Counted from the first letter of the stretch, positions 28,801 through 38,224 are shown. The stretch: DNA of 64,000 bases from Iodobacter violaceini (GCF_011601265.1 NZ_JAAOLX010000001.1:558001-622000); one strand, 5' to 3'. Numbers and translations: made by a program. The notes: generated by a model from the sequence alone, not told the origin.

Positions 28801-29505
28801 TCACTCAGAGTGCGATGACGAAGCGATCCCCAGGCCCGCCAGGATGGTGCTGCAGATCACCGGCCAGCTGCCTCCCCACTCCTGTACATACTTCGGAATC
28901 GCAGAATACTTGCCATCAGGCATAGGTGTAGTCTGCACTTGCTCTAAAGGTAAAACCCCTGCCCATGCGCCAATTTGCATATCTTTTGCATCGTCAAGCG
29001 GCCCGCCACATCTCACCTTGGCAGCGGCTTCGGTTAATGAAACACGCAGCACGATGGTTGCAGCAGTTTCTTTTGAATTACCGGGCCGCACTTCATCTTT
29101 TCTGCCAATGGCAATCTTATCCATCAGTGCGTCTAATGCGGCCGATTTATCCGCCTCAGCGATCACCTGCTCAAACTGGCCATAAATCACCGCAGAGCGA
29201 TAATTCATCGAATGATTAAATGCCGAACGGGCCAGCACCAGGCCATCAAGATGGGTAATTGCAACTGATGCTTCAACCCCTTTGGACAACAGCTTCATCA
29301 GCCGCCCGCCGTTAGAGCCATGAATGTACAAATGCCCGCCGCTGCGCCAGCAAGCTGTAGGAATGCAGTGCGTGCTCGTTCCATCATAAAAAGCGATATG
29401 GCATACATAAGCCGCATCAATAATCTGATACAGCGTGTCTTGATCGTATTTGGCTAATTCTGGAACACGGCGGATACGGGTGCGGCCACTTGGATAGCTG
29501 GACAT
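28801..29505 (-). CDS. Pyridoxamine 5'-phosphate oxidase family, flavin-nucleotide-binding protein
   Basis: A 234-residue protein with the split-barrel fold of PNPOx-like flavin-binding proteins. Family blocks: the start SSYPSGRTRIRRVPELAKYD, then AYVCHIAFYDGTSTHCIPTACWRSG and LYIHGSNGGRLMKLL, and later ITHLDGLVLARSAFNHSMNYRS. Relatives bind FMN or heme; catalysis is not established. The gene diverges from a MocR/PdxR regulator 94 bases away, the classic layout for a regulator and its target, so it is probably the regulated gene. No vitamin B6 biosynthesis gene is adjacent. Confidence 0.88.
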   Translation of the reverse strand: MSSYPSGRTRIRRVPELAKYDQDTLYQIIDAAYVCHIAFYDGTSTHCIPTACWRSGGHLYIHGSNGGRLMKLLSKGVEASVAITHLDGLVLARSAFNHSMNYRSAVIYGQFEQVIAEADKSAALDALMDKIAIGRKDEVRPGNSKETAATIVLRVSLTEAAAKVRCGGPLDDAKDMQIGAWAGVLPLEQVQTTPMPDGKYSAIPKYVQEWGGSWPVICSTILAGLGIASSSHSE

Positions 29506-29560
29506 GATGTGCTCTGTGTGAAGTTGATATGCATACAGACTATCTCAAGCACTGGCCCCA

Positions 29561-29571
29561 GGATAAGATCC
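29561..29571. promoter_or_regulatory. Small palindrome in MocR/PNPOx-like divergent promoter region
   Basis: GGAT-AAG-ATCC lies between the divergent starts, close to ACTGGCCCC and CCAATACC half-sites. It is a possible operator of the MocR-type regulator; I saw no clear tandem direct repeats of the usual MocR kind. Confidence 0.25.
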
Positions 29572-29599
29572 AATACCTGCAAAAAATTTAGAGCCAGCA

Positions 29600-31036
29600 A
29601 TGGATTACTCACTCCTGCTTAAACCCGGTCAAACTACAGGCCGCTCGCGCCAGCATGGCCTGTATGAGGCACTCAGAGCGGCTATTCTGGCAGGAACGCT
29701 CTCCCCCGCCACACGCCTGCCCTCATCAAGGCAGCTGGCACAAGAATTAAGCATGGCGCGTAATTCGGTGATTTACGCTTATGAGCAATTAGCAGCAGAA
29801 GGTTTTCTGCTTGCAGACCGAAGCGGTACCAAAGTCGCCCCTTTAAAGCTGGGCAGCAGCCAAACCCCACCTGCAAACTCATCAGTAAGCTTATTATCCC
29901 GGCGCTGCCAGCCATTTGCTGCACGCTTTTCCGATGAAACACTGCAAGCCTTTACCCCTGGTGTGCCATCACTGGCAGATTTTCCCATCGCCCGCTGGCA
30001 GCGCGCCCTGGCCCGCAGCTGGCAAAAAAGCACGCCAGACAAACTCGCCTATGGCCATGCGGCCGGAGAAGATGTTTTGCGGGAAGCCATTGCGGCACAC
30101 CTTCGGGCTGGCCGCGGCGTGGTCTGTGATGCAAGCCAGGTTTTCATCACCGATGGCACCCAAAACAGCCTCGATTTATGCGCCAGGCTCTTTGCCGATG
30201 CAGGCGATACAGCGTGGATAGAAAACCCCGGCTATACCGGAGCAGCCAATGCATTTATCGCAGCCGAGCTTAATATTACGGGCATCGCACTTGATCAGGA
30301 TGGCATCGCACCACAAGAAACAGACTGGCAGACGGCCCCGCCCAGGCTGATTTACCTGACGCCATCGCACCAATACCCACTTGGCAGCGTGCTTAGCCTT
30401 GAGCGGCGTTTAATGCTGCTGCAGCAGGCCCGGAAATACGGCAGCTTAATCATCGAAGACGATTACGACAGTGAATTTCGCCGCGATGGCCAGCCCCTGC
30501 CCGCAATGCAAGGGCTGATGCCCCATGCGCCTGTTGTTTACCTTGGCACCTTCAGCAAAAGTATGTTCCCCGCCTTACGCACAGGCTTTATGGTGGTTCC
30601 CGCCCATTTAGCAGCCATGGTCGAAAATATGCTCAGCCAGTGCCAGCCGCGAGGCCGCCAGACAGAGCAATCAGCACTGGCCGAATTTATTAACAGCGGC
30701 GGCTTTAGCAGCCATTTACGCGCGATGCGCAAGCTTTATGCAGCCAGGCGGGATGCCATGAGCGAGGCACTCAATAAGCACTTGGGTGGTTTGATTACGA
30801 TTTATGGAGGTTCTTCAGGCATGCATTTATCCATTGCGCTGGATCATGCTTTTTCTGACCAGGCCATTAGCGAAGCCGCCTTAAAACAAGGCCTGGTGGC
30901 CCGCGCATTAAGCAGCTACACCACAGGCAATCAAAGCCCCGTCAACGGCTTTATTCTTGGCTATGCACAGGTGCCTTGTGAGCGTATGGATGAAAAGGTC
31001 AAACAACTGGCGGATATTATTTGCAGTGCAAAATAG
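29600..31036 (+). CDS. MocR/PdxR-type transcription factor (GntR-aminotransferase fusion)
   Basis: A 478-residue regulator. It has a GntR winged helix at the N-terminus (about 12-80, SRQHGLYEALRAAILAGTLSP then LPSSRQLAQELSMARNSV) joined to an aminotransferase class I-like domain (about 110-475). The PLP lysine lies in TFSKSMFPALRTGF, and IIEDDYDSEFR carries the PLP-contacting aspartate and tyrosine. Such proteins sense PLP or amino-acid/PLP adducts. The divergent flavin-binding PNPOx-like gene is the likely target. The specific effector cannot be decided. Confidence 0.9.
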   Translation: MDYSLLLKPGQTTGRSRQHGLYEALRAAILAGTLSPATRLPSSRQLAQELSMARNSVIYAYEQLAAEGFLLADRSGTKVAPLKLGSSQTPPANSSVSLLSRRCQPFAARFSDETLQAFTPGVPSLADFPIARWQRALARSWQKSTPDKLAYGHAAGEDVLREAIAAHLRAGRGVVCDASQVFITDGTQNSLDLCARLFADAGDTAWIENPGYTGAANAFIAAELNITGIALDQDGIAPQETDWQTAPPRLIYLTPSHQYPLGSVLSLERRLMLLQQARKYGSLIIEDDYDSEFRRDGQPLPAMQGLMPHAPVVYLGTFSKSMFPALRTGFMVVPAHLAAMVENMLSQCQPRGRQTEQSALAEFINSGGFSSHLRAMRKLYAARRDAMSEALNKHLGGLITIYGGSSGMHLSIALDHAFSDQAISEAALKQGLVARALSSYTTGNQSPVNGFILGYAQVPCERMDEKVKQLADIICSAK

Positions 31037-31054
31037 GTGAGTTAAGCCGCAATC

Positions 31055-31090
31055 TGCTTTTTGGTGCCTTCGGCACATTTGATTCAGGTG
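31055..31090. repeat. Short related piece of the 9.2-9.6 kb repeat
   Basis: The text TGCCTTCGGCACATTTGATT shares the GTGCCTTCGGCAC hairpin (31064-31076) and following bases with 9342-9360. It is a truncated copy or a conserved hairpin motif. Confidence 0.4.
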
Positions 31091-31177
31091 CGGTTTTTCT
31101 AAGTGAAACTCTCTGCCCTCCGTAGTTCAAGATTTGAGTTTCTGTTGCATAACATCACTTTTTGAAAAATATGCAAT

Positions 31178-32173
31178 CTACAAATCAGCAGGCATCTGCG
31201 GCGCGCCACTTCCAATCACCATGCCATAAGCCATCCACAGCATCAGCAGGCCGTACATGATTCTTGGGAACCACTCGGCCACTTTGCTTTGGAAATCAGC
31301 AATTGAAGCACTTTCCATATTCACATGCCGCAGCAGCATTTCTGGCAAAGTGCCGCTGGCTTCCCCTGTTTGCACAAAACCAATCACCCGCTCCTCCCCC
31401 AAAAAAGACTGCTGCTCCAGCGCGTTGGCAAGGCTTGCCCCACGCTGCATTTTGGGCAGAATGCGGCTGTATTCGCTGCGAATCAGCTGGTTATGAATCG
31501 CCCGGTTCGCCTTGGGCAGGGCATCAAACATCGGCAGGCCAGCCTCCAGCATCAGCGCCAGGCTTTCAAAAAAATCCCGCGCATTGCGCCGTACATGCAT
31601 GGCCCCAAACAACGGCATTTTGATCAGCAGCGTTTCAATTTGAAGCCGTAAACGCGACGGCCCAGAGACTTCCAGCCAATCTGAAACCCCTCTGAACAAA
31701 CCATAGATGCTGATAAAAAACAGCATGGGCCGCAGGCAGCGCCACAAATAAGCAGCAGGGCTAAGCGCGCCCAAGACCAAATCAGGCAAAGGCTGCACCA
31801 GCAAAGCCAGCACAAATACCACGATGGGCAGCATCATTTTGGAACGCATCTGCTGGCTTAATTTAGCCTTCAGCGCATAGCGCTCAGCCAGGCGAAAGTA
31901 GGTCAGCGCCGGGCTGCCCGCACTAATCGCCGCGTGCAGCAAATCCGCTTCCAGATCGCTAAACAAGCCAGCCATCCGCCCCGCCGCCGCCACATCCTTG
32001 CCCCGCCCCAGCCACTTACGCGCCTCATCCACCCTTGGCTGGGCGGCCTTGGCCAGCCGCAAGGACAAAAAAGCCTGCGCCACCGGCAAACCTGCTTTCT
32101 CCATCGTTGCCAGATGGGTAAACAAATCAGCACGGATGGCGTCGTTTAATGGGGGGAGTTTGGGTTTAGGCAT
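31178..32173 (-). CDS. Solitary type II secretion/type IV pilus F-like (GspF/PilC) membrane protein
   Basis: A protein of about 331 residues with the two-halved T2SF layout. The first half is LFTHLATMEKAGLPVAQAFLSL; the second is FFESLALMLEAGLPMFDALPKA, with GEASGTLPEMLLRHVN, a typical GspF/PilC motif. Membrane helices are about 115-140, 150-170 and near the C-terminus (IMYGLLMLWMAYGMVI). GspF normally anchors the assembly ATPase of a secretion or pilus system, but no other secretion gene is nearby. It may serve a system elsewhere or be a remnant. The start is uncertain: ATG 32173, or GTG 32215, neither with a good ribosome binding site. Confidence 0.8.
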   Translation of the reverse strand: MPKPKLPPLNDAIRADLFTHLATMEKAGLPVAQAFLSLRLAKAAQPRVDEARKWLGRGKDVAAAGRMAGLFSDLEADLLHAAISAGSPALTYFRLAERYALKAKLSQQMRSKMMLPIVVFVLALLVQPLPDLVLGALSPAAYLWRCLRPMLFFISIYGLFRGVSDWLEVSGPSRLRLQIETLLIKMPLFGAMHVRRNARDFFESLALMLEAGLPMFDALPKANRAIHNQLIRSEYSRILPKMQRGASLANALEQQSFLGEERVIGFVQTGEASGTLPEMLLRHVNMESASIADFQSKVAEWFPRIMYGLLMLWMAYGMVIGSGAPQMPADL

Positions 32174-32234
32174 GGGGTTTAGTTTAGAAGGAAAAGCCTT
32201 ATAAAGATGCGACACGCTATCAATTTAAACGCGT

Positions 32235-32840
32235 TTAAATAAAACTATCGTCAAAATATATTTTAACTTTCGATAGCTTATGATCGGCATCGAAATAAAA
32301 TTCGATATTAATCGTGCCAACATCATCCCCGCATTGACTTAATGCCCAGTTCTTTTTACTTGCAGCCGATAGCTGTATCGTTTTTCCTCTGAGTGATATG
32401 TCTCTTTCAGCGAGGCTCATCACTTCTTTCTCTGATTTTATGCCCAGCAAAGCCATTATTTCTGACTTTTTCTGCCCGATATAAAACTGAGTTCCCAGCT
32501 TATATTTTGGATTTGATAAGCTAATCCGCTCTATTTGCTTCTCTCTTTTTTGTTCATCTGCAATCGTAATGGTTAAACCCTGATAGATTAAATCTTTAAG
32601 AAAATAAGAACCAGCATTACCTTCTGAATGATATTTATAGCGCTTGGTTTGCTCTGGCTGGCCTATTTTTTTAAAAACGATATCACTTTTATCCAGCAGA
32701 TTCACGCTATGAATACTAATCTGGCTGCGCTTTAAACAAACCATTTCAGTCTGACCGGCAACGTTTGCATACACAGAAGCAGAGAATAAAAGCATTGAAA
32801 CCAGCAAAGCTGATTTTTTCATATGGCTCAAGAAATACAT
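32235..32840 (-). CDS. Secreted hypothetical protein
   Basis: A 201-residue protein with a signal peptide (MKKSALLVSMLLFSASVYA, starting at residue 7). ATG at 32840 is chosen for its strong AAGGAAG site seven bases upstream; ATG 32822 is an alternative. The mature part is polar, with two cysteines (MVCLKRS, LSQCGDD) that could form a disulfide. LGTQFYIGQKKSEIMALLGI resembles the short beta-helix element of small outer-membrane-assembly-type (SmpA/BamE-like) folds, but this is weak. No function is assigned. Confidence 0.7.
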   Translation of the reverse strand: MYFLSHMKKSALLVSMLLFSASVYANVAGQTEMVCLKRSQISIHSVNLLDKSDIVFKKIGQPEQTKRYKYHSEGNAGSYFLKDLIYQGLTITIADEQKREKQIERISLSNPKYKLGTQFYIGQKKSEIMALLGIKSEKEVMSLAERDISLRGKTIQLSAASKKNWALSQCGDDVGTINIEFYFDADHKLSKVKIYFDDSFI

Positions 32841-33002
32841 TTATTTCTTCCTTACGTTTCTTTTATAAAGAAACAATGAACAAAAATGGCTCAATCATAT
32901 GGGGTTTTCAAAAAAATTGCCCTAGTCACAAACCTCCACCTGCTGCATTCCCCCCCACTTTCCGCTACCCTCTCCCCCAAGCCCATTGAATAAGACTTTC
33001 CC

Positions 33003-36000
33003 GTGCTGCATTTATTCCAATCCAATCGTATCGATGTTCTGCTGGCGGCGCTGGCGCATCAGTTAGAGGCCTCACCTCTGGCATCCCCTTTCGAGCAGGA
33101 AAAGATTGTGGTGCAGTCTAAGGGGATGGGGCGGTGGTTGAATTTTCGTCTGGCAGAAAAGCAGGGAATGACAGCGCAGATGGGCTATCCGCTGCTGGCG
33201 TCTTTTTTCTGGGATTTAATGCAGCGCACGCTGGGTGGCAATCTGCCGAAGAAATCGCCGTTTTCGCGGGAGATTATGGGCTGGCGGGTGCTGGCCTGGC
33301 TGGATTCGCAGCCCAATGCGCCGGTGCTGCTTAATTATCTGCGTGAAGGCGGGGATTTTCGGCGTTTTGAACTCGCCACGCGCATTGCCGATGTATTCGA
33401 TCAATATCTGGTTTACCGCGCCGACTGGCTGCTGGCCTGGGAAAAAAATCAGAGCCTGGGGCTGGGGGATGATGAGGCCTGGCAGGCTGCGCTGTGGCGC
33501 TATTTATCCAAAGATGAGCTGGATATCCGTGTGGATGGCGGGCATCGCGGCGCTTTGCTGGCGGCTACCCATGCGCGGCTGCTTGACCCTCGCCCGCTGG
33601 ATTTACCCAGCCGTGTTTCGCTGTTTGGCATATCCAGCCTGCCGCCGGTGTATATGGAGATTTTGCGCGCACTATCCAAACGCTGCGAGGTGTTTATCCA
33701 TGCGCTCAACCCTTGCGGCGAGCCTTGGGGCGAAATTCGGGATGCGGCGGAAATCGCGCGGCTTTCTGATGGTTTTGATCCTGAAGACCTGTATCTGGAA
33801 GTCGGTAATCCGCTGCTGGCGGTATGGGGCAAGCAGGGGCGGGAGTTTTTTAACCAGCTGATTGCCGAGCCGGAGATCGTCGAATACTTCACGCCTTTTC
33901 CTGGCAACCACGACACCATGCTGCAAACGCTAAAAAGCGATGTGCTTGAGCTGGTGGCCCGCAGCCCGGAAACCGCGCAGCGGGTGGCGGCAGATGATAA
34001 ATCCCTGCAAGTGCATATCTGCCATTCGGCCATGCGCGAAATTGAGGTGCTGCACGATCAGCTGCTGGCACTGTTCGAGAGCGATGCCACGCTCACCCCG
34101 GCCGATATTGTGGTGTTGATGCCCGATATCGAGCATTACATTCCCTATATTGAGGCCGTATTCGGTCGCCATTTGGAAAAGGGCAGCGCATCTCTGCTCG
34201 CCGCTCCCCATGTGCCCTTTGCCATTGCCGACCGCAGCCTGAAGGACGCAGCGCCCTTGGCGCAAGCCCTGCTGGAGCTGCTCACCCTGCCGCAATGCCG
34301 CTTTGCCAGCGACTGGATGATGGCACTCCTGGATATCCCCGCCATTGCCCGCCGCTTTGAAATCCCGGCGTCCGAACTGCCCACCATCCACCGCTGGATC
34401 AGCGAGCTGGGCATCCATTGGGGCAGAGATGGCGAGCATAAGGCCGAGCTGGGTTTGCCCAATACTTTTGAGCACACCTGGCGCTTTGGGCTGAACAGAC
34501 TGCTGCTGAGCATCGCCCTGCCCGCTGGCGTGGCGGGCGCTGCCGCACCGCTGTTTGCCGGCACATTGCCAGGCTCTGGCGTAGCGGGCAATCAGGCACA
34601 GCTGGCGGCGGGCCTCGCGGCTTTTGCCGAGACGCTGTTTGAGCAGGCCACATCGCTATCGGGGGAGCACACACCCGAGGTGTGGCATAAAAAATTAATA
34701 GAGATGATAGAGGCGCTGTTTGCGCCGGATGACGATGAAGCGCTGGTTCTGGCTGAGCTGCGTGATCAGATTATTGAATTTGCCGAGCAAAGCCGCGCCG
34801 CCAGCTACGATGCGCCGGTGGATTTATCCGTGCCACGCAGCTGGCTCAATGGTGCGCTGTCCGGCAAGATTCCAAGTGGTGGATTTTTAACCGGCGCGGT
34901 GACATTTTGCGCCATGGTGCCGATGCGCTGCCTGCCCTTCAGAGTGATTGCCCTGTTGGGCTTTAATGACGGCGCTTTCCCGCGCGAGTCACGCCCGCCG
35001 GGTTTTGATTTGATGGCGCACAATCCGCAATATGGTGATCGATCCCGCCGCGCCGATGATCGTTATCTTTTCCTGGAAACCCTGCTTTCGGCCAGCGATG
35101 TGCTGTATCTCAGCTATGTAGGCCGTGGTATCCAGGATAATGGCGTGATTCCGCCATCAGTGGTGGTATCTGATTTACTCGATGCCGTAGGCCGCAGCTT
35201 TGTGCTGGAAGACGCCCCGCCACAACCGGCCCTTGGCAACGAGGCATTGAAATGGCGGCGCATTGAGCGCGAGCGCCTCTTTAAGCATCTGATTACCGAA
35301 CACCCGCTGCAGCCCTTTAGCCCTCGCTATTTTAAAGACTCGGCCATTGGTAAAAACCTGCCCGCCTATTCACCGCTCTGGTTTGCTGCAGCCACCGCCA
35401 TAGGCCAGCCACAGTGCCTGCCGCTCTCGGTATTGGCAGAAAGCTTGCCGCTGCCCGACCCAGAATTTAAAAACATCGCATTTAACGATTTACTCGCATT
35501 TTGGCGCAACCCCACCCGCTATTTACTCAGAAACCGCATCGGCATCCGGCTTGCCGACGAGGCGGTAGAGTTTGAAAGCAACGAGCCATTCAGCCTGTCT
35601 TTTTCTGCAAAAAGCGAGCTAAACCAGGTGATCTGGCAATCCCTCGAGCAGGGCTGGAGCAGTGATTCCATCGCTACTGGCCGCGCCGCGGGCCTGCTGC
35701 CGCACGGTGGTTTTGGCGATATGAGCGCCGCCAAGCAATCCGCCACGCTGCGTAAGCTCTATAACGCCGCCGAGCCATTACTCAGCGATGCCACGCTGGC
35801 GCCGCATACTTTTCTGTTTAAATTTGCGAACGATATGCAGCTCAATGGCGCACTGCACCAGCTGCGCCCCAACGGGCAGGTGGCAGTCTGGACAGACCAC
35901 AGCTCGCCCATCGAGCTGATCGCCTGCTGGCTGAAACACCTCGCCCTCTGCCACGCCGCCCCCGAAGGCGTGCAACAGGAAACCCGCATCGTCAGCCAGA

Positions 36001-36341
36001 AAGGCCACTGGTGCTTTGGGCCGGTGGAAAACGCCGGTGCAGAGCTTGCAAAATGGCTGCATTACTACTGGCAAGGCCTCTCCGCCCGCCTGCCCTTTGC
36101 CACCCGCAGCAGCGCCAAATATGCCGAAGCACTTAGCCAGGAAGACGGCACTGAAAGCGCCGCAGAAAAAGCCGCCTTCGAGGGATGGCACGGCAACAGC
36201 CTGCGCGGCTTTGCCGGCGAAGAAACAGAAACATGGTACGAAATGGCCTGGCGCGGGCAAAGCCTGCCCGCCGATGAGGGCTTTGCAGAAATGGCCAAGG
36301 CACTGCTGCTGACGATGTATCAGCACAGAGAAGAGGCTTAA
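33003..36341 (+). CDS. recC: Exodeoxyribonuclease V subunit RecC
   Basis: The 1112-residue gamma subunit of RecBCD, which processes double-strand breaks and recognises Chi. The start LHLFQSNRIDVLLAALAHQL and QSKGMGRWLNFRLAEKQG are diagnostic of RecC. Later blocks include VSLFGISSLPPVYMEILRAL, TFCAMVPMRCLPFRVIALLG and FNDGAFPRESRPPGFDLMA. It begins at GTG without a strong ribosome binding site. recB and recD are not next to it: a terminator and then yqhA follow. That matches the dispersed recB, recC and recD of Neisseria. The many reading frames overlapping this gene are shadows caused by its GC bias. Confidence 0.95.
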   Translation: MLHLFQSNRIDVLLAALAHQLEASPLASPFEQEKIVVQSKGMGRWLNFRLAEKQGMTAQMGYPLLASFFWDLMQRTLGGNLPKKSPFSREIMGWRVLAWLDSQPNAPVLLNYLREGGDFRRFELATRIADVFDQYLVYRADWLLAWEKNQSLGLGDDEAWQAALWRYLSKDELDIRVDGGHRGALLAATHARLLDPRPLDLPSRVSLFGISSLPPVYMEILRALSKRCEVFIHALNPCGEPWGEIRDAAEIARLSDGFDPEDLYLEVGNPLLAVWGKQGREFFNQLIAEPEIVEYFTPFPGNHDTMLQTLKSDVLELVARSPETAQRVAADDKSLQVHICHSAMREIEVLHDQLLALFESDATLTPADIVVLMPDIEHYIPYIEAVFGRHLEKGSASLLAAPHVPFAIADRSLKDAAPLAQALLELLTLPQCRFASDWMMALLDIPAIARRFEIPASELPTIHRWISELGIHWGRDGEHKAELGLPNTFEHTWRFGLNRLLLSIALPAGVAGAAAPLFAGTLPGSGVAGNQAQLAAGLAAFAETLFEQATSLSGEHTPEVWHKKLIEMIEALFAPDDDEALVLAELRDQIIEFAEQSRAASYDAPVDLSVPRSWLNGALSGKIPSGGFLTGAVTFCAMVPMRCLPFRVIALLGFNDGAFPRESRPPGFDLMAHNPQYGDRSRRADDRYLFLETLLSASDVLYLSYVGRGIQDNGVIPPSVVVSDLLDAVGRSFVLEDAPPQPALGNEALKWRRIERERLFKHLITEHPLQPFSPRYFKDSAIGKNLPAYSPLWFAAATAIGQPQCLPLSVLAESLPLPDPEFKNIAFNDLLAFWRNPTRYLLRNRIGIRLADEAVEFESNEPFSLSFSAKSELNQVIWQSLEQGWSSDSIATGRAAGLLPHGGFGDMSAAKQSATLRKLYNAAEPLLSDATLAPHTFLFKFANDMQLNGALHQLRPNGQVAVWTDHSSPIELIACWLKHLALCHAAPEGVQQETRIVSQKGHWCFGPVENAGAELAKWLHYYWQGLSARLPFATRSSAKYAEALSQEDGTESAAEKAAFEGWHGNSLRGFAGEETETWYEMAWRGQSLPADEGFAEMAKALLLTMYQHREEA

Positions 36342-36426
36342 ACCGGCCCCTGATTCAGCGATGTAACAGAGCCACCATGAAGCACACGGCACACGAAAAT
36401 TTCATTGGGAAAACATCTGTTAAATA

Positions 36427-36459
36427 AAAAAGCCTCCTTTTAAACCAAGGAGGCTTTTT
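36427..36459. terminator. Bidirectional terminator between recC and yqhA
   Basis: A 13-bp stem AAAAAGCCTCCTT / AAGGAGGCTTTTT with a 7-base loop serves both convergent genes. Confidence 0.92.
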
Positions 36460-36491
36460 CAATTCAGCGGGATAAAGCTTCGCTTATCCGA

Positions 36492-37028
36492 TTACTTATG
36501 GTGTTGCGGAGCAACCGAATGCAAGAGCTTATCCGTGTATGCCAAAGCAGCAGCAGAAACAAGGAAAGACAAATGAATAATCACCTGCCATTGCATGGTA
36601 ACAGGGTTCATTTTGTCGGCGTTGATAAAGGTTTGCAGCAGGTGAATCGACGAAATGCTGATAATCGCCATCGATAATTTAACTTTCAGCACCGTGGCGT
36701 TTACATGATCCAGCCATTCCGGCTGATCAGGATGCGTGCTGATGCGCAAGCGGGATACAAATGTTTCATAGCCGCCCACGGTCACCATCAAGAGTAAATT
36801 GGCAATCATCACCACATCAATCAGGCCCAGTACCGAGAGCATAATTTGGGTTTCTGTCAGCGTGGTCAGATTCGTCATCATCGTAAAGAGTGCAGACAGA
36901 AATTTATACGCGTAAACCCCCTGCACGATAATCAAACCAAGATAGATAGGCAGCTGCAACCAGCGGCTGCCAAAAATGATTTTGCCTAAAATATTAGAGT
37001 GAGCGCTGTTATGGTCGGAGGCTTGCAT
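36492..37028 (-). CDS. yqhA: YqhA family (UPF0114) inner-membrane protein
   Basis: A 178-residue protein with four predicted membrane helices, matching E. coli Yqh[21 protein letters not shown], then [21 protein letters not shown] with [11 protein letters not shown], later STIS-type [11 protein letters not shown] and [19 protein letters not shown]. Function is unknown. ATG at 37028 is preferred (AAGAAG just upstream) over a TTG 19 codons earlier. It is monocistronic and convergent with recC. Confidence 0.9.
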   Translation of the reverse strand: MQASDHNSAHSNILGKIIFGSRWLQLPIYLGLIIVQGVYAYKFLSALFTMMTNLTTLTETQIMLSVLGLIDVVMIANLLLMVTVGGYETFVSRLRISTHPDQPEWLDHVNATVLKVKLSMAIISISSIHLLQTFINADKMNPVTMQWQVIIHLSFLVSAAALAYTDKLLHSVAPQHHK

Positions 37029-37213
37029 ACACTTCTTAAATGAGATTGAAATTGAATTGTCTATGCTGATGCGACTGCTTGGCAAGTATCTTGCTCAATC
37101 ACCCAGCCCGTCTTCTGATTGCCTGCATCAAAAAAAGTTCTTAGTCCGCAAAAAAGCCTTATAAAATTGTCATGCATGAGCATGACAAAAAGATCATCAA
37201 AAATTCTGCCCTG

Positions 37214-37263
37214 AAAAAAACACAAACCCTTGCTCAACTGCGAGACAAGGGTTTGTGTTTTTA
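37214..37263 (-). terminator. Strong terminator of the pseudouridine synthase gene
   Basis: A 17-bp stem (37216-37232 with 37246-37262, AAAAACACAAACCCTTG and its complement) lies 36 bases past the stop of the leftward synthase gene. T and A runs flank it. Confidence 0.88.
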
Positions 37264-37298
37264 AATCACGGGCAGCAATCGCTCAGGCAGAGAGCCTG

Positions 37299-38048
37299 TT
37301 AAAACCGCTCTTCCATACGCAAATAGCGCCACTGGCCAACCGGTAAATCAGAAAGCGATACGCGGCCAATACGCAGGCGGCGGATATTGATTACTTTTAA
37401 GCCAACCAGCTCGCACATCCGGCGAATCTGGCGCGGGCGGTTTTCACGCAAAACAAAGCGCAATGCATCTTCACTTTGCCAGCTGACTTTTGTTGGCTTT
37501 AAACGCTCATCATCAAGGCTTAAGCCGTTATTTAACTGCTTCATGCCTTCATCAGACAAAAAGCCTTCAACCTGCACCACGTATTCGCGCTCTACATCTG
37601 CATCAGACATCAGCTTTTTAGCGATACGGCCATCTTGCGTTAATACAAGCAAGCCCGATGAGTCCACATCCAGACGACCGGCAGGCGCCAGGTTGTGCAT
37701 ATGTTTTTTCAGGAAAACAATGCCGGATTTATCACCAATAAAACGGGTTTCAGCCTTGATCAGCGTCCAGGCCGGGCGCTCGCCGGGCTCGGCAGGGCCG
37801 GATACATAGCCCACAGGCTTATTCATCAAAATGGTGGCGCGCTCAGCCTGGAATACCGTAGCCTGGCGCTCTAACGTGATTTTTTGCTCAGGCAAAACAC
37901 GGCTGCCAAGCGTATTGACTACTACACCATCGACTTTTACCCAGCCTTGTTCAATAAATTCGTCGGCCTCGCGGCGTGAGCACATGCCCAGTTCGGTCAT
38001 GCGTTTGGATAAGCGGATGGATTCAGTCATGGTCGTAATACTTTTCAT
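37299..38048 (-). CDS. RluF/RsuA-family 23S rRNA pseudouridine synthase
   Basis: A 249-residue enzyme that isomerises uridine to pseudouridine in rRNA. An N-terminal S4 RNA-binding domain (IRLSKRMTELGMCSRREADE, about 10-55) is followed by the catalytic domain with AGRLDVDSSGLLVLTQDG (catalytic aspartate in RLDVDSSG, about residue 126) and the RENRPRQIRRMCELVGL block. Sequence is closest to RluF among the RluB/E/F group in my reading, and it lacks the long basic tail of E. coli RluF. The specific rRNA position cannot be fixed. ATG 38048 or ATG 38030 could be the start. A promoter-terminator unit lies just upstream. Confidence 0.88.
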   Translation of the reverse strand: MKSITTMTESIRLSKRMTELGMCSRREADEFIEQGWVKVDGVVVNTLGSRVLPEQKITLERQATVFQAERATILMNKPVGYVSGPAEPGERPAWTLIKAETRFIGDKSGIVFLKKHMHNLAPAGRLDVDSSGLLVLTQDGRIAKKLMSDADVEREYVVQVEGFLSDEGMKQLNNGLSLDDERLKPTKVSWQSEDALRFVLRENRPRQIRRMCELVGLKVINIRRLRIGRVSLSDLPVGQWRYLRMEERF

Positions 38049-38080
38049 AAGAGCAATCTGCCATTGTACCCGCTACGGGC

Positions 38081-38109
38081 AAAAAAAAACGCCACCGGGC
38101 CGGTGGCGT
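38081..38109 (-). terminator. Terminator in the leader upstream of the pseudouridine synthase gene
   Basis: On the minus strand ACGCCACC-GGCCC-GGTGGCGT is followed by eight or nine T. No minus-strand gene lies upstream of it, so it must end a short transcript: either a small RNA or an attenuated leader of the synthase gene. Confidence 0.85.
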
Positions 38110-38218
38110 AAATACATACAGAGGAGAGAGATGAAACAACATCGAATTCGATTCAATGTTCACATTACGTTTCAGCAGCCATCATTCTAATTTCAGAGAA
38201 TAATTGCGTCGTTGCATA
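38081..38218 (-). ncRNA. Candidate small RNA or attenuator leader
   Basis: A minus-strand unit of about 137 bases with a predicted start near 38218, from a promoter with perfect TATAAT at 38225-38230 and a weak TTTGTT 17 bases upstream, ending at the strong terminator 38081-38109. It contains the palindrome ATCGAATTCGAT and an unpaired CTCTCTCCTCTG run (minus strand, about 38119-38130), complementary to Shine-Dalgarno sequences, as seen in many regulatory RNAs. It has no family I can name. If transcription passes the terminator it reaches the synthase gene 33 bases on, so attenuation is the other reading. Confidence 0.45.
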
Positions 38219-38224
38219 AATTAC

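Noticed and set aside
33003-36341. Many long ORFs in other frames across recC (for example 34145-34591 minus, 35778-36392 minus)
   Set aside because: The RecC frame has family motifs throughout. The others have no motifs or ribosome binding sites and arise from third-position GC bias.
38131-38190. A 19-codon plus-strand ORF (MKQHRIRFN...) with a strong GAGGAG site
   Set aside because: It overlaps the minus-strand promoter-terminator unit, its stop lies 166 bases from the next gene, and the GAGGAG is the complement of the CU-rich stretch. A leader peptide remains possible but less likely.
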